Positions 5,029 to 10,360 of a stretch of 10,360 nucleotides of DNA are shown here, one piece after another. Origin of the DNA: JAAZNV01 sp035358315. Lineage in GTDB: Bacteria; Patescibacteriota; WWE3; UBA101185; UBA10185. Both the position numbers and the translations under genes were made by a program. The stretch lies in contig DAOPPB010000018.1 in NCBI GenBank assembly GCA_035358315.1, forward strand, positions 1-10,360, read 5' to 3'. The notes under the pieces were generated by a model that had not been told where the DNA came from, ran no database searches, and saw only the letters and a program-made list of their open reading frames with translations. Position 1 is the first letter of the stretch. Each line of letters starts with the position of its first letter.

Positions 5029-6614
5029 ATGAGAAAAAATTTAAAGAAAAAGTTCGATAAAGATATTTTACTTCAAATTATTGAAGAAATTGTATATTTA
5101 GAAAATCCCACGGCGGAGAATGTCGCACACGTGATAGCAAAACATTCTTCCGAAGATTATAAGACCTTCTCTAAATCTCAGATTATTGAGGCCTATAACC
5201 TTTTCAAGGGAGAGATAAATCTATCTTCGGGTGAAGAAAAGAAACTTCTGGAGGCAATAAAAATGAAAAAAATAAGAACGGAATCGGGTGTCGCGCCGGT
5301 TGCGATTCTTACAAAACCTTTCCCATGTCCCGGTCAGTGTATTTACTGTCCGAATGATTTAAAAATGCCGAAAAGTTATTTATCAAGAGAACCCGGAGCG
5401 CAAAGGGCATCTTCAAATGAGTTTGATCCCTATCTTCAGGTTTACAACAGACTGGTTGCATACAAAAAAATCGGACACAAAACTGATAAAGTAGAACTTA
5501 TTGTACTGGGAGGAACATGGTCTTATTACCCTAAAAATTACCGGATTTGGTTTATAAAACGTGCTTTTGACGCAATGAACGACTTTAATTCTGAAAAAGC
5601 GGAATATAAAAGAAAAACCAGGTCAAAGGATTTTAAGGAGCCAAAAGAATATAACATATTGTCTAAAGAAGCGGTCAAAGAGGCATACGGAGAAGAAAAG
5701 ATTTTGTGGGAACAATTATTTTCTGCCCAGAAGAAAAATGAAACTGCCGATACAAGGTGTGTCGGTTTGTCTGTTGAAACCCGCCCGGACTACATTTCGA
5801 GGGATGAAGTTAAGGATTTAAGAAAACTTGGGGCTACAAAAATACAGCTGGGGGTGCAGAGTTTGCGCAACGAAATTTTAAGTTTAAACAAGAGAGGTCA
5901 TGGAGTCAGGGAAATAAAAAAGGCGTTCAGATTATTGAGATTGGCAGGTTTTAAAATTCAGGTTCATTGGATGCCCAATTTGTATGGCTCTGCTCCGGTG
6001 GAAGATGTTAAAGACTTCAGAAGATTATTTACCAATGAAAGTTTCCGACCCGATGAATTAAAAATTTATCCATGTTCTCTTATCGCGAATACCGAGCTTT
6101 TTAATATTTTTATGGAGGGAAAATGGGAGCCCTATACCGAAACCCAGTTATTGTGGGTTTTAGAACAGTGTATTTCTTTTGTTCCGAGATACTGCAGAAT
6201 ATCAAGAGTTGTAAGAGATATTTCTTCCGGAGATATCCTTATCGGAAATAAGAAGAGTAATTTTAGGCAAATAGCAGAAGCGGATTTGGAAAGAAGAAAA
6301 GTGAAAATAAACGATATCAGGTATAGGGAGATAAAAGGTGAAAAAGTAGATTTCTCTAAACTGAAGATGAGATGTACGCCTTACGAAACGACCGTGTCAT
6401 CGGAGTTTTTCCTTGAGTACGTAACTCCGGAAGATAAAGTAGCAGCTTTTTTGAGGCTCTCACTCCCCAAAAAACCGGTGTTTTTTGAAGAAATTAAAGA
6501 CAGCGCGATGATACGCGAAGTTCATGTTTACGGAGAATTAGTCGGTATCGGAAAGGAAAGTGAAAATAAGGCCCAGCATATCGGATTGGGGTCAAAGCTT
6601 ATAAAAGAGGCCGA
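5029..6614 (+). CDS. elp3: Elp3-type radical SAM / GNAT tRNA uridine-34 modifying enzyme, 3' end lost in assembly gap
   Basis: Single-subunit Elp3, which by homology uses a 4Fe-4S cluster, SAM and acetyl-CoA to build the carboxymethyl group of cm5U at tRNA wobble position 34. Numbering from ATG 5029: an N-terminal helical tRNA-binding segment (1-75), then the cluster motif CPGQCIYC (100-107), then MPKSYLSREPGAQRA (about 113-127), LIVLGGTWSYYP (157-168), and the radical-SAM core including VGLSVETRPD and KIQLGVQSL. The C-terminal GNAT domain shows REVHVYGELVGIG and the acetyl-CoA-binding QHIGLGSKLI (516-525). Codon 529 runs into the N block; perhaps 35-45 residues and the stop are missing. Any frame continuing beyond the Ns belongs to the antisense of the next gene. 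A TTG at 5017 could add 4 residues, but ATG 5029 is preferred. Its ATG is 2 bp from the divergent Trm9-like ATG, and no SD is seen. Confidence 0.93.
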
Positions 6615-6714
6615 NNNNNNNNNNNNNNNNNNNNNNNNNNNNNNNNNNNNNNNNNNNNNNNNNNNNNNNNNNNNNNNNNNNNNNNNNNNNNNNNNNNNNN
6701 NNNNNNNNNNNNNN
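6615..6714. other. Assembly gap of exactly 100 Ns
   Basis: One hundred consecutive Ns, the conventional size for a scaffold gap of unknown length. It cuts elp3 inside the GNAT domain, and known sequence resumes exactly at the stop codon of the DUF4870 gene. The true distance, and whether other genes are hidden there, cannot be told. Confidence 0.99.
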
Positions 6715-7140
6715 TTAGAATTTGAACCACTTCTCTGCCAAACTTCCTATCCAGGGTAATTCCTTCTTTTTTCTGTTCAGGGCGTTCATTATGCCTATTA
6801 TGAGAAACGCAAGCTCCGCTATGGATATCAGCGGCGATAAGACATAAATTACGTGACCGAGAAACGGGAAAAATCTTAGAATGTAAAAAGCCATCGAGAA
6901 GCAGAACAAAAGTAACCCCTGCTTTACATGAAATTTTACAAAAGGATCATTTTTTGAGTCGGTTAAAAGCGGAATGAAGAAAAATAAATACGCGATAACG
7001 GCCATTCCTACATTTTCATTTCCGACTTCGGTTTTTGGCTCTTCAGTCGTTTCACTTTCTTTGCTTTCAGGTTTTACTTCCATTTGCGAGGATTGCGAAG
7101 GTTCCGCATCTTTGGTTTCTTCCTGTGTTTGTTCTTCCAT
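6715..7140 (-). CDS. DUF4870/Tic20-like small membrane protein
   Basis: 141-residue predicted inner-membrane protein. Residues 1-42 are acidic, rich in Glu, Ser, Thr and Gln, and probably disordered in the cytoplasm. From about residue 46 there are hydrophobic helices: MAVIAYLFFFIPLL, then after the family-typical DPFVKFHVKQGLLLF a second (LLLFCFSMAFYIL), and a third (LISIAELAFLIIGIMNAL), followed by the basic NRKKKELPWIG segment. The order 'short helix, FxxxHxxQ(G/S), helix, helix, K-rich, PxIG' is that of DUF4870/Tic20-like proteins, which are common in bacteria and of unknown function. It is one of only two genes here with a clear SD (AAGGAG, 4 bases before the ATG) and has its own promoter upstream. 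The stop touches the assembly gap. Confidence 0.8.
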   Translation of the reverse strand: MEEQTQEETKDAEPSQSSQMEVKPESKESETTEEPKTEVGNENVGMAVIAYLFFFIPLLTDSKNDPFVKFHVKQGLLLFCFSMAFYILRFFPFLGHVIYVLSPLISIAELAFLIIGIMNALNRKKKELPWIGSLAEKWFKF

Positions 7141-7144
7141 ATTT

Positions 7145-7206
7145 CTCCTTTTCGGGCAAAAATTAATTACTGCTTAAAATTATACACGCTTAGATATTTT
7201 TGAAAA
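7145..7206 (-). promoter_or_regulatory. Promoter and ribosome binding site of the DUF4870 gene
   Basis: On the minus strand: TTTTCA (7206-7201; 4 of 6), a 16-base spacer and a perfect TATAAT (7184-7179). The predicted transcript start is near 7172, giving a leader of about 31 bases that contains a strong SD, AAGGAG (7150-7145), 4 bases before the ATG at 7140. It lies in the gap after the four-helix membrane protein, so this gene probably does not depend on the upstream cluster. Confidence 0.6.
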
Positions 7207-7217
7207 ATCGCAGAGTA

Positions 7218-7619
7218 TTATTCTCTTTTTATGTTTAGAACTTGCGCAAAAGTTTGATATATCTTCAGAATTAAAATATTTGTAGGAATCTGAAACATAA
7301 AAATTCCGGCTATATTCTGCCACGAGGTAAGATATCCTTCCGTTAGATAATGCAGGGGAATGAAAATAACAGGAGAAAAAAGAATACTCGCAGAATAAGT
7401 TTTCCAATAGTCGGATTTTTTTTCAATCGTAATTTTCCTGAAGAGTTTTTGCGATATAAATTGCCATAATAAAAATAAAACGACCGAGAAAAAACAGGCC
7501 GAAATTATCTGTATAGAAATTTGTGTTCGGCTTTTGGATATTTGATAAATAATGAACCCAAGAATAATTGAGATTATGTTTATGAGTGAAAGAACAAGTC
7601 CGTTGATTAGAGCTGACAT
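7218..7619 (-). CDS. Four-helix integral membrane protein, function unknown
   Basis: 133 residues, not recognised. Four hydrophobic stretches fit transmembrane helices: about 5-26 (INGLVLSLINIISIILGFII), 34-56, 75-92 (YSASILFSPVIFIPLHYL) and 100-120. Basic loops (KSR after helix 1; SQKLFRKITIEKKS between helices 2 and 3; KRE at the C-terminus) suggest these face the cytoplasm. That even number of helices would put both ends on the same side. The ATG at 7619 comes 1 base after the cyclophilin stop, so translation is probably coupled. GGAGG lies about 15 bases upstream, rather far for an SD. Its position after uxs and the cyclophilin hints at an envelope role, but nothing specific can be claimed. 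Confidence 0.7.
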   Translation of the reverse strand: MSALINGLVLSLINIISIILGFIIYQISKSRTQISIQIISACFFSVVLFLLWQFISQKLFRKITIEKKSDYWKTYSASILFSPVIFIPLHYLTEGYLTSWQNIAGIFMFQIPTNILILKIYQTFAQVLNIKRE

Positions 7620-7620
7620 T

Positions 7621-8274
7621 TTATTCTTCTATTACCTCCGTTCCCGTAATTGAAACCGGCGAAACCGGCTTTGATATCTCCCCTGCTCCGTTATCGGTAA
7701 CTTCTCCGGCTGCAATTTTATCCACCACATCCATGCCGTCTATTACCTTTCCAAAAATTGTGTAATTTTTAGGTAAATCGGGAGAGTCTTTTACAATAAT
7801 GAAAAACTGACTTCCGTTTGTGTTGGGACCTGAGTTTGCCATCGCTACAGTTCCTCTTACGTATTCTCCTTCAATCGGTTCGTCATTGAAAGTATAACCC
7901 GGGCCTCCGGTTCCGTTTCCAAGCGGGTCTCCGCCCTGAATCATGAAGTCTTTTATTACCCGATGAAAGATTGTATTGTCGTAAAAACCGATTTTTGAAA
8001 GATATACAAAGTTGGTAGAGGCCATTATTGCGTCCAAAGGATTTACTTTTATGGTTATGTCTCCCTCGGTGGTTTTTAAAATAACTTTATATCGTTTTGT
8101 TATATCCAATTTGACTTTAGGAGGGGTAACACTTTGTTTATCCGTTACTTTTGTTATTTCTTCGGCTTTTTCGTAAGGATTTCCCACTCTGAGGTTTTTG
8201 TCATTTGCGGTTAACGCTAAGATGATTATCACTAAAGGAACCAGTGTTAGTATTAAAAGCGCTTTTGTTTTCAT
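7621..8274 (-). CDS. Membrane-anchored cyclophilin-type peptidyl-prolyl cis-trans isomerase
   Basis: 217 residues. Cyclophilins catalyse cis-trans isomerisation of Xaa-Pro bonds and help folding. Residues 5-22 (ALLILTLVPLVIIILALT) are a single hydrophobic segment with no lipobox, so this is probably an extracytoplasmic protein anchored by an uncleaved signal or released by signal peptidase. A linker (about 25-58) precedes the domain (about 60-214). Active-site residues are present: FHRVIKDFMIQGGDP (103-117) supplies the Arg, Phe and Gln of human CypA R55, F60 and Q63, then GPGYTFNDE (124-132), GTVAMANSGPNTNGSQFF (141-158) and YTIFGKVIDGMDVVDKI. The CypA Trp121 position is not Trp, as is usual in bacterial members. 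The ATG is 4 bases after the uxs stop. TAAAAT (8286-8281) lies 6 bases before the ATG, but may be chance within the operon. Confidence 0.94.
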   Translation of the reverse strand: MKTKALLILTLVPLVIIILALTANDKNLRVGNPYEKAEEITKVTDKQSVTPPKVKLDITKRYKVILKTTEGDITIKVNPLDAIMASTNFVYLSKIGFYDNTIFHRVIKDFMIQGGDPLGNGTGGPGYTFNDEPIEGEYVRGTVAMANSGPNTNGSQFFIIVKDSPDLPKNYTIFGKVIDGMDVVDKIAAGEVTDNGAGEISKPVSPVSITGTEVIEE

Positions 8275-8278
8275 GGCT

Positions 8279-9226
8279 TTATTTTACTACCTCCAAGTCG
8301 GAGAAATATTTTATAGTTTTATCCAGACCATCATCCAACTTTATTTTTGGCTCCCACCCGAGAACCTCTTTGGCCAAAGATATATCGGGTTTTCGTTTTT
8401 TAGGGTCGTCCTGAGGAAGTTCCTGAAATGTTATTTTAGATTTAGAATTGGTCTTTTTTATTATCATTTCAGCCAATTCCAGTATTGTAAACTCTTCGGG
8501 ATTTCCGAGATTGACAGGCCCCGTAAAGTTTTCCGTGTTCATAAGTCTGAACAAGCCGTTAATCAGGTCATCAACATAACAGAATGATCTTGTCTGCTCT
8601 CCTGTGCCGTATATTGTAATGGGCTCGTTTCTTAAAGCCTGAACTATGAAGTTTGAAACTACTCTCCCGTCGTTTTCATACATTCTCGGACCGTAAGTAT
8701 TAAAAATTCTTGCGACTTTTATATCTACCCCATGTTCACGGTGGTAATCAAAAAACAGGGTTTCCGCTACTCTTTTCCCTTCGTCATAGCAGGCTCTTTC
8801 TCCTATTGTATTCACGTTTCCCCGATATGATTCTTTTTGCGGATGTTCCAGCGGATCTCCGTAAATTTCAGAGGTTGAGGCCTGTAAAACTCTCGCGTGA
8901 TGTTTTTTTGCTATTCCAAGAACGTTTATAACTCCTATCGTGTTGGCTTTGGCCGTTCTTATGGGATTTATCTGATATTGTATCGGGGAAGCCGGGCATG
9001 CCAGATTATAAATTTGGTCTATTTTTAGGTCGTCAAAAAAAATAGGTTCAATTATGTCGTGTTCTACAAACTGAAAGTTCGAGTTGTCGATTATGTTTTC
9101 AAGATTTTTTTTATTTCCGGTAAATAAATTATCTATGCAGATTACTTTTTCTCCTTTTTCTATCAAAAGTTCGCAGAGATGGCTTCCGAGAAATCCCGCG
9201 CCTCCGGTTACTATTATGGTTTTCAT
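8279..9226 (-). CDS. uxs: UDP-glucuronate decarboxylase (UDP-xylose synthase)
   Basis: 315-residue extended short-chain dehydrogenase that converts UDP-glucuronate to UDP-xylose in the cytoplasm, for surface polysaccharide. NAD-binding VTGGAGFLGSH (6-16) is followed by IDNLFTGNKKN. The family-specific stretch NLACPASPIQYQINPIRT (74-91) distinguishes UXS from 4-epimerases and 4,6-dehydratases. The catalytic residues are in STSEIYGDP (117-125) and Y147xxxK151 (CYDEGKRVAE). RIFNTYGPRM (173-182) and QTRSFCYVDD (211-220) bind substrate, and LPQDDPKKRKPDIS is near the C-terminus. Full length. Its ATG is preceded by TACAAT, 7 bases upstream, and no SD. It is first in a tight cluster with the cyclophilin (4-base gap). 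No other sugar-nucleotide genes are in the window, so the final glycan is unknown. Confidence 0.95.
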   Translation of the reverse strand: MKTIIVTGGAGFLGSHLCELLIEKGEKVICIDNLFTGNKKNLENIIDNSNFQFVEHDIIEPIFFDDLKIDQIYNLACPASPIQYQINPIRTAKANTIGVINVLGIAKKHHARVLQASTSEIYGDPLEHPQKESYRGNVNTIGERACYDEGKRVAETLFFDYHREHGVDIKVARIFNTYGPRMYENDGRVVSNFIVQALRNEPITIYGTGEQTRSFCYVDDLINGLFRLMNTENFTGPVNLGNPEEFTILELAEMIIKKTNSKSKITFQELPQDDPKKRKPDISLAKEVLGWEPKIKLDDGLDKTIKYFSDLEVVK

Positions 9227-9233
9227 GAGTTTA

Positions 9234-9239
9234 ATTGTA
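9234..9239 (-). promoter_or_regulatory. Predicted -10 box of uxs, leaderless geometry
   Basis: TACAAT on the minus strand (9239-9234) is followed by seven bases and the uxs ATG at 9226. No SD is present, and no good -35 is visible because that position falls in a GC-rich palindrome at 9248-9262. Confidence 0.4.
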
Positions 9240-9247
9240 CCATGTCT

Positions 9248-9262
9248 GCGGGCTGAGCCCGC
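9248..9262. repeat. GC-rich palindrome GCGGGCTGAGCCCGC between uxs and the next gene
   Basis: Perfect interrupted palindrome of 15 bases (7-base arms around a single G) in the divergent uxs/163-residue-gene intergenic region. Its core GGGCTGAGCCC (9250-9260) recurs exactly at 9888-9898. It lies at the -35 position of uxs and just upstream of the -35 for the plus-strand gene, so it could be an operator, or a repeat element. Confidence 0.55.
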
Positions 9263-9264
9263 TC

Positions 9265-9319
9265 TTTAAATCCGGTTTCCAATCTGTTAATATTCTTTCA
9301 AAATTAAAAAGAAAAGGAG
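9265..9319 (+). promoter_or_regulatory. Promoter and ribosome binding site of the 163-residue protein
   Basis: TTTAAA (9265-9270; 4 of 6), a 17-base spacer, then TAATAT (9288-9293) preceded by TGT (9285-9287), an extended -10. The predicted start near 9300 gives a leader of about 25 bases containing AAGGAG (9314-9319), 5 bases before the ATG at 9325. This is the second clear SD of the window and fixes the start, against the upstream in-frame ATG at 9235. Confidence 0.6.
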
Positions 9320-9324
9320 CGAGG

Positions 9325-9816
9325 ATGAATATTTTGATATGTCATAGTATCAGTACGATATCCCCTGAAGGAGATATGTCCGGAGATCTATATTCATTTA
9401 GTTTGGATGGGGAGAATGTTGTAAATTGTTCTGATGGTTCACTGCAAATATTTATTGACAGCAGATTTTTGTTTCCGAAATTGAAAAGACAGTTAGAGGG
9501 GTTTTTCGGCGATAATATCCCGTGCGAAGGGGTTTTCATGTCAACCTTTTTCGTTTATTTCGTGGAAATAGGCGCCGGTTTAAAGATTGATTATCAGGAA
9601 ACATTTAAATCCCTCAGAGATATCTGTCTGGACGAAATCGAATCCCTGAGAAAGAGCAAAATAGGTTATGTGAGAATAGGGTATCCTACTGCTCTTTCAA
9701 GAGTTTTGTGCAGAAAATATTTGTTCGGTTTGGAATCAGTAGGATCGATTAACAAAAATTCCGCTTTCGGAGCAGGAAATTACAACGGAAAAGGATACGA
9801 CTTTTCTTTAAATTAA
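9325..9816 (+). CDS. Hypothetical protein, 163 aa, strong SD
   Basis: Not recognised. The sequence begins MNILICHSISTISPEGDMSG and looks like a soluble, mixed alpha/beta protein: hydrophobic strands early (MNILICHSI), a helix-like middle (IDYQETFKSLRDICLDEIESLRKSK, about 93-117) and a Gly/Asn-rich end (INKNSAFGAGNYNGKGYDFSLN). No signal peptide, membrane helix or known catalytic motif is seen. Four cysteines are scattered, not paired as in CxxC motifs. The start at 9325 is set by AAGGAG five bases upstream and by an extended -10 promoter. It is a single-gene unit: its own promoter in front, and a rho-independent terminator right after the stop. GC-rich palindromes sharing an 11-base core flank it on both sides. 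The strong SD differs from most neighbours. Confidence 0.7.
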   Translation: MNILICHSISTISPEGDMSGDLYSFSLDGENVVNCSDGSLQIFIDSRFLFPKLKRQLEGFFGDNIPCEGVFMSTFFVYFVEIGAGLKIDYQETFKSLRDICLDEIESLRKSKIGYVRIGYPTALSRVLCRKYLFGLESVGSINKNSAFGAGNYNGKGYDFSLN

Positions 9817-9822
9817 GAAGTT

Positions 9823-9870
9823 AAGGTGCGAAAAATCTTATAATTAAGACTCCCGCACCTTTTTTGTTTT
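9823..9870 (+). terminator. Rho-independent terminator after the 163-residue gene
   Basis: AAGGTGCG (9823-9830) pairs perfectly with CGCACCTT (9854-9861), and an inner TCTTA/TAAGA stem (9836-9840 with 9845-9849) closes on a TAAT loop. A T tract (9860-9865, then G and four more T) follows. It starts 6 bases after the stop codon. Confidence 0.8.
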
Positions 9871-9872
9871 GG

Positions 9873-9916
9873 GCCTGTTTTCAGGCTGGGCTGAGCCCAT
9901 GCCAGGCTCAGCCCGG
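9873..9916 (+). repeat. Tandem GC-rich hairpins, including a 10-bp perfect stem sharing the 9250-9260 core
   Basis: A first small hairpin GCCTG-TTTT-CAGGC (9873-9886) is followed by GGGCTGAGCC (9888-9897) pairing perfectly with GGCTCAGCCC (9905-9914) over a 7-base loop; a G-T and a C-G pair can extend the stem. There is no T tract, so this is not a standard terminator. It lies between the terminator and the promoter of the last gene. GGGCTGAGCCC is an exact copy of the sequence at 9250-9260. Confidence 0.6.
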
Positions 9917-9934
9917 ATTTAAAGGTTTAAAGAC

Positions 9935-9963
9935 TTGCAGTGAGGAAATAGAGTATATATACT
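9935..9963 (+). promoter_or_regulatory. Possible promoter of the last gene
   Basis: TTGCAG (9935-9940; first three bases consensus), a 17-base spacer and TATACT (9958-9963; 5 of 6). The ATG at 9973 is 9 bases beyond the -10, so the message would be leaderless or nearly so. No SD is seen. Confidence 0.4.
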
Positions 9964-9972
9964 TAAAGACAA

Positions 9973-10224
9973 ATGAAGGGAAAAAAATCAAAGTATATTT
10001 TCCCCGCAGTCGGGATTTTGATAATTATAGCCATTGTCCTTTTAACCAAATTTAACTCCGGGCACATCCCGGGGATAAGCCCGGAAAATACAGGGCCGAG
10101 TCCGGTAGAGGCAGAAAAGACGGGATCATCTCCTGAGTCCGGAGCCACGTCCAAACTAAAACAAGGTTATGACTTTTTAGTATCAAAGGGAGCAAATTAT
10201 GGAGATTCTCAGCCATCCGATTGA
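9973..10224 (+). CDS. N-terminal part of a membrane-anchored surface protein, ended by an in-frame TGA
   Basis: 83 residues up to the TGA. A basic start (MKGKKSK) and a hydrophobic helix (about 9-25, IFPAVGILIIIAIVLLT) suggest a type II membrane anchor with the rest outside. A Pro/Ser/Gly/Glu linker (about 28-60) follows, then LKQGYDFLVSKGANYGDSQPSD. The reading frame stays open after the TGA to the window edge with coherent protein sequence, so this looks like the first piece of a longer protein rather than a complete gene. The start is ATG 9973, supported by a -10-like box 9 bases upstream and the absence of an SD. As it stands it would make only an anchor and stalk. See the next entry. Confidence 0.6.
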   Translation: MKGKKSKYIFPAVGILIIIAIVLLTKFNSGHIPGISPENTGPSPVEAEKTGSSPESGATSKLKQGYDFLVSKGANYGDSQPSD

Positions 10225-10360
10225 CCGTTTAGTATAACAAGCACATATTGGAAAAGGATTTTATACTCTGCATTGTGGTCACCGGACGGAACAGCAACGG
10301 AGTCGGATGTATTATCAGGAAAGACATTTTACTCAGATTCAAGGACTAAAAAGACAGGGA
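10225..10360 (+). pseudogene. Continuation of the same surface protein after the TGA, running off the window
   Basis: In the same frame as the upstream piece, 45 codons remain open to the edge: PFSITSTYWKRILYSALWSP, then DGTATESDVLSGKTFYSDSR and TKKTG. The stretch SDVLSGKTFYSDSRTKKTG resembles a motif I associate with phage-fibre-like and CPR surface proteins (A-x-D-[IV]-L-x-G-K-T-x-Y...TGT); this is from memory. No start codon with an SD lies between the TGA and this region. TGA differs from TGG (Trp) by one base, and Trp before the aromatic-rich segment is plausible. It may be a nonsense mutation, readthrough, or a base error in a metagenome consensus. Confidence 0.55.

Noticed and set aside
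6715..6759. Elp3 reading through the gap to a stop at 6759
   Set aside because: The residues after the Ns do not match an Elp3 C-terminus and are the antisense of the DUF4870 gene end. The frame across an unknown gap is meaningless.
7185..7217. AT-only palindrome as terminator of the uxs cluster
   Set aside because: GATTTTTC/AAAAATATC has no GC stem or T tract, and it overlaps the -35 of the DUF4870 gene.
9235..9324. 30-residue N-terminal extension of the 163-residue protein
   Set aside because: It would be translated from the palindrome and promoter region; a strong SD and extended -10 point to ATG 9325.
9864..10055. 63-residue plus-strand open frame
   Set aside because: It spans the terminator T tract, the hairpins and the promoter, and overlaps the last gene in another frame. 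No SD and no protein-like character.
87..10224. Alternative genetic code with UGA as glycine or tryptophan, as in some CPR lineages
   Set aside because: trxB, pcm, uxs, elp3 (as far as visible) and the cyclophilin have no internal TGA despite many Gly and several Trp codons, and two genes of normal length end in TGA. The TGA at 10222 is better treated as a local event.
10200..10262. Selenocysteine UGA in the last gene
   Set aside because: No clear stem-loop follows the TGA as a bacterial SECIS would require, and the context is a surface-type protein without redox motifs.
1..10360. CRISPR array, tRNA, rRNA or insertion sequence
   Set aside because: No regularly spaced direct repeats, cloverleaf-like segments, rRNA-like conserved stretches or transposase motifs were seen in any intergenic stretch; no gap between genes exceeds about 160 bases except the N block.

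Overview
The window looks like a stretch of a small-genome, AT-rich, probably uncultivated bacterium of the Candidate Phyla Radiation (Patescibacteria). This is inference from several features: a single-subunit Elp3, a short membrane-anchored cyclophilin, an Ig-domain protein with a sortase-like tail, and a truncated type II membrane protein carrying the 'SGKTFYS..RTKKTG' motif, alongside compact genes, many hypothetical, acidic or low-complexity proteins, and mostly weak or absent Shine-Dalgarno (SD) sites. Thirteen genes are supported. A run of exactly 100 Ns (6615-6714) is an assembly gap that removes the end of elp3. The standard bacterial genetic code fits the conserved genes.

Layout. 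87-389 (-) encodes a small acidic protein, divergent from trxB (444-1436, +), a thioredoxin reductase. A long, mostly disordered protein with a central winged-helix-like core (1462-2547, -) converges on trxB. A secreted Ig-like protein with a VPDTG sorting-like tail follows (2675-3211, +). A minus-strand cluster runs from 5026 down to 3228: a Trm9/ALKBH8-like SAM methyltransferase, a HIT protein and a protein-isoaspartate methyltransferase (pcm). The Trm9-like gene sits head-to-head with elp3 (5029 to the gap, +), and the two ATG codons are only 2 bp apart. Beyond the gap come, on the minus strand, a DUF4870/Tic20-like membrane protein (6715-7140) with its own promoter and SD, and a three-gene cluster uxs, cyclophilin, four-helix membrane protein (9226 down to 7218). 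On the plus strand, an unrecognised 163-residue protein (9325-9816) is followed by a rho-independent terminator and GC-rich hairpins. Last is a membrane-anchored surface protein (9973 onward) broken by an in-frame TGA at 10222-10224.

How the genes may work together. The most notable context is elp3 beside a Trm9-like methyltransferase. In eukaryotes Elongator/Elp3 makes cm5U at tRNA wobble position 34, and Trm9-Trm112 or ALKBH8 methylates it to mcm5U. The pair here suggests a minimal bacterial version of that route. TrxB, Pcm and the cyclophilin are protein maintenance and folding functions. Uxs would supply UDP-xylose for surface glycans. The Ig/VPDTG protein and the last gene are probably surface proteins.

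A second theme is expression. Several genes have a TANAAT hexamer ending 6-7 nt before the start codon and no SD, which is the geometry of leaderless transcripts. Two others have textbook SD sites. The window therefore appears to mix two modes of translation initiation.
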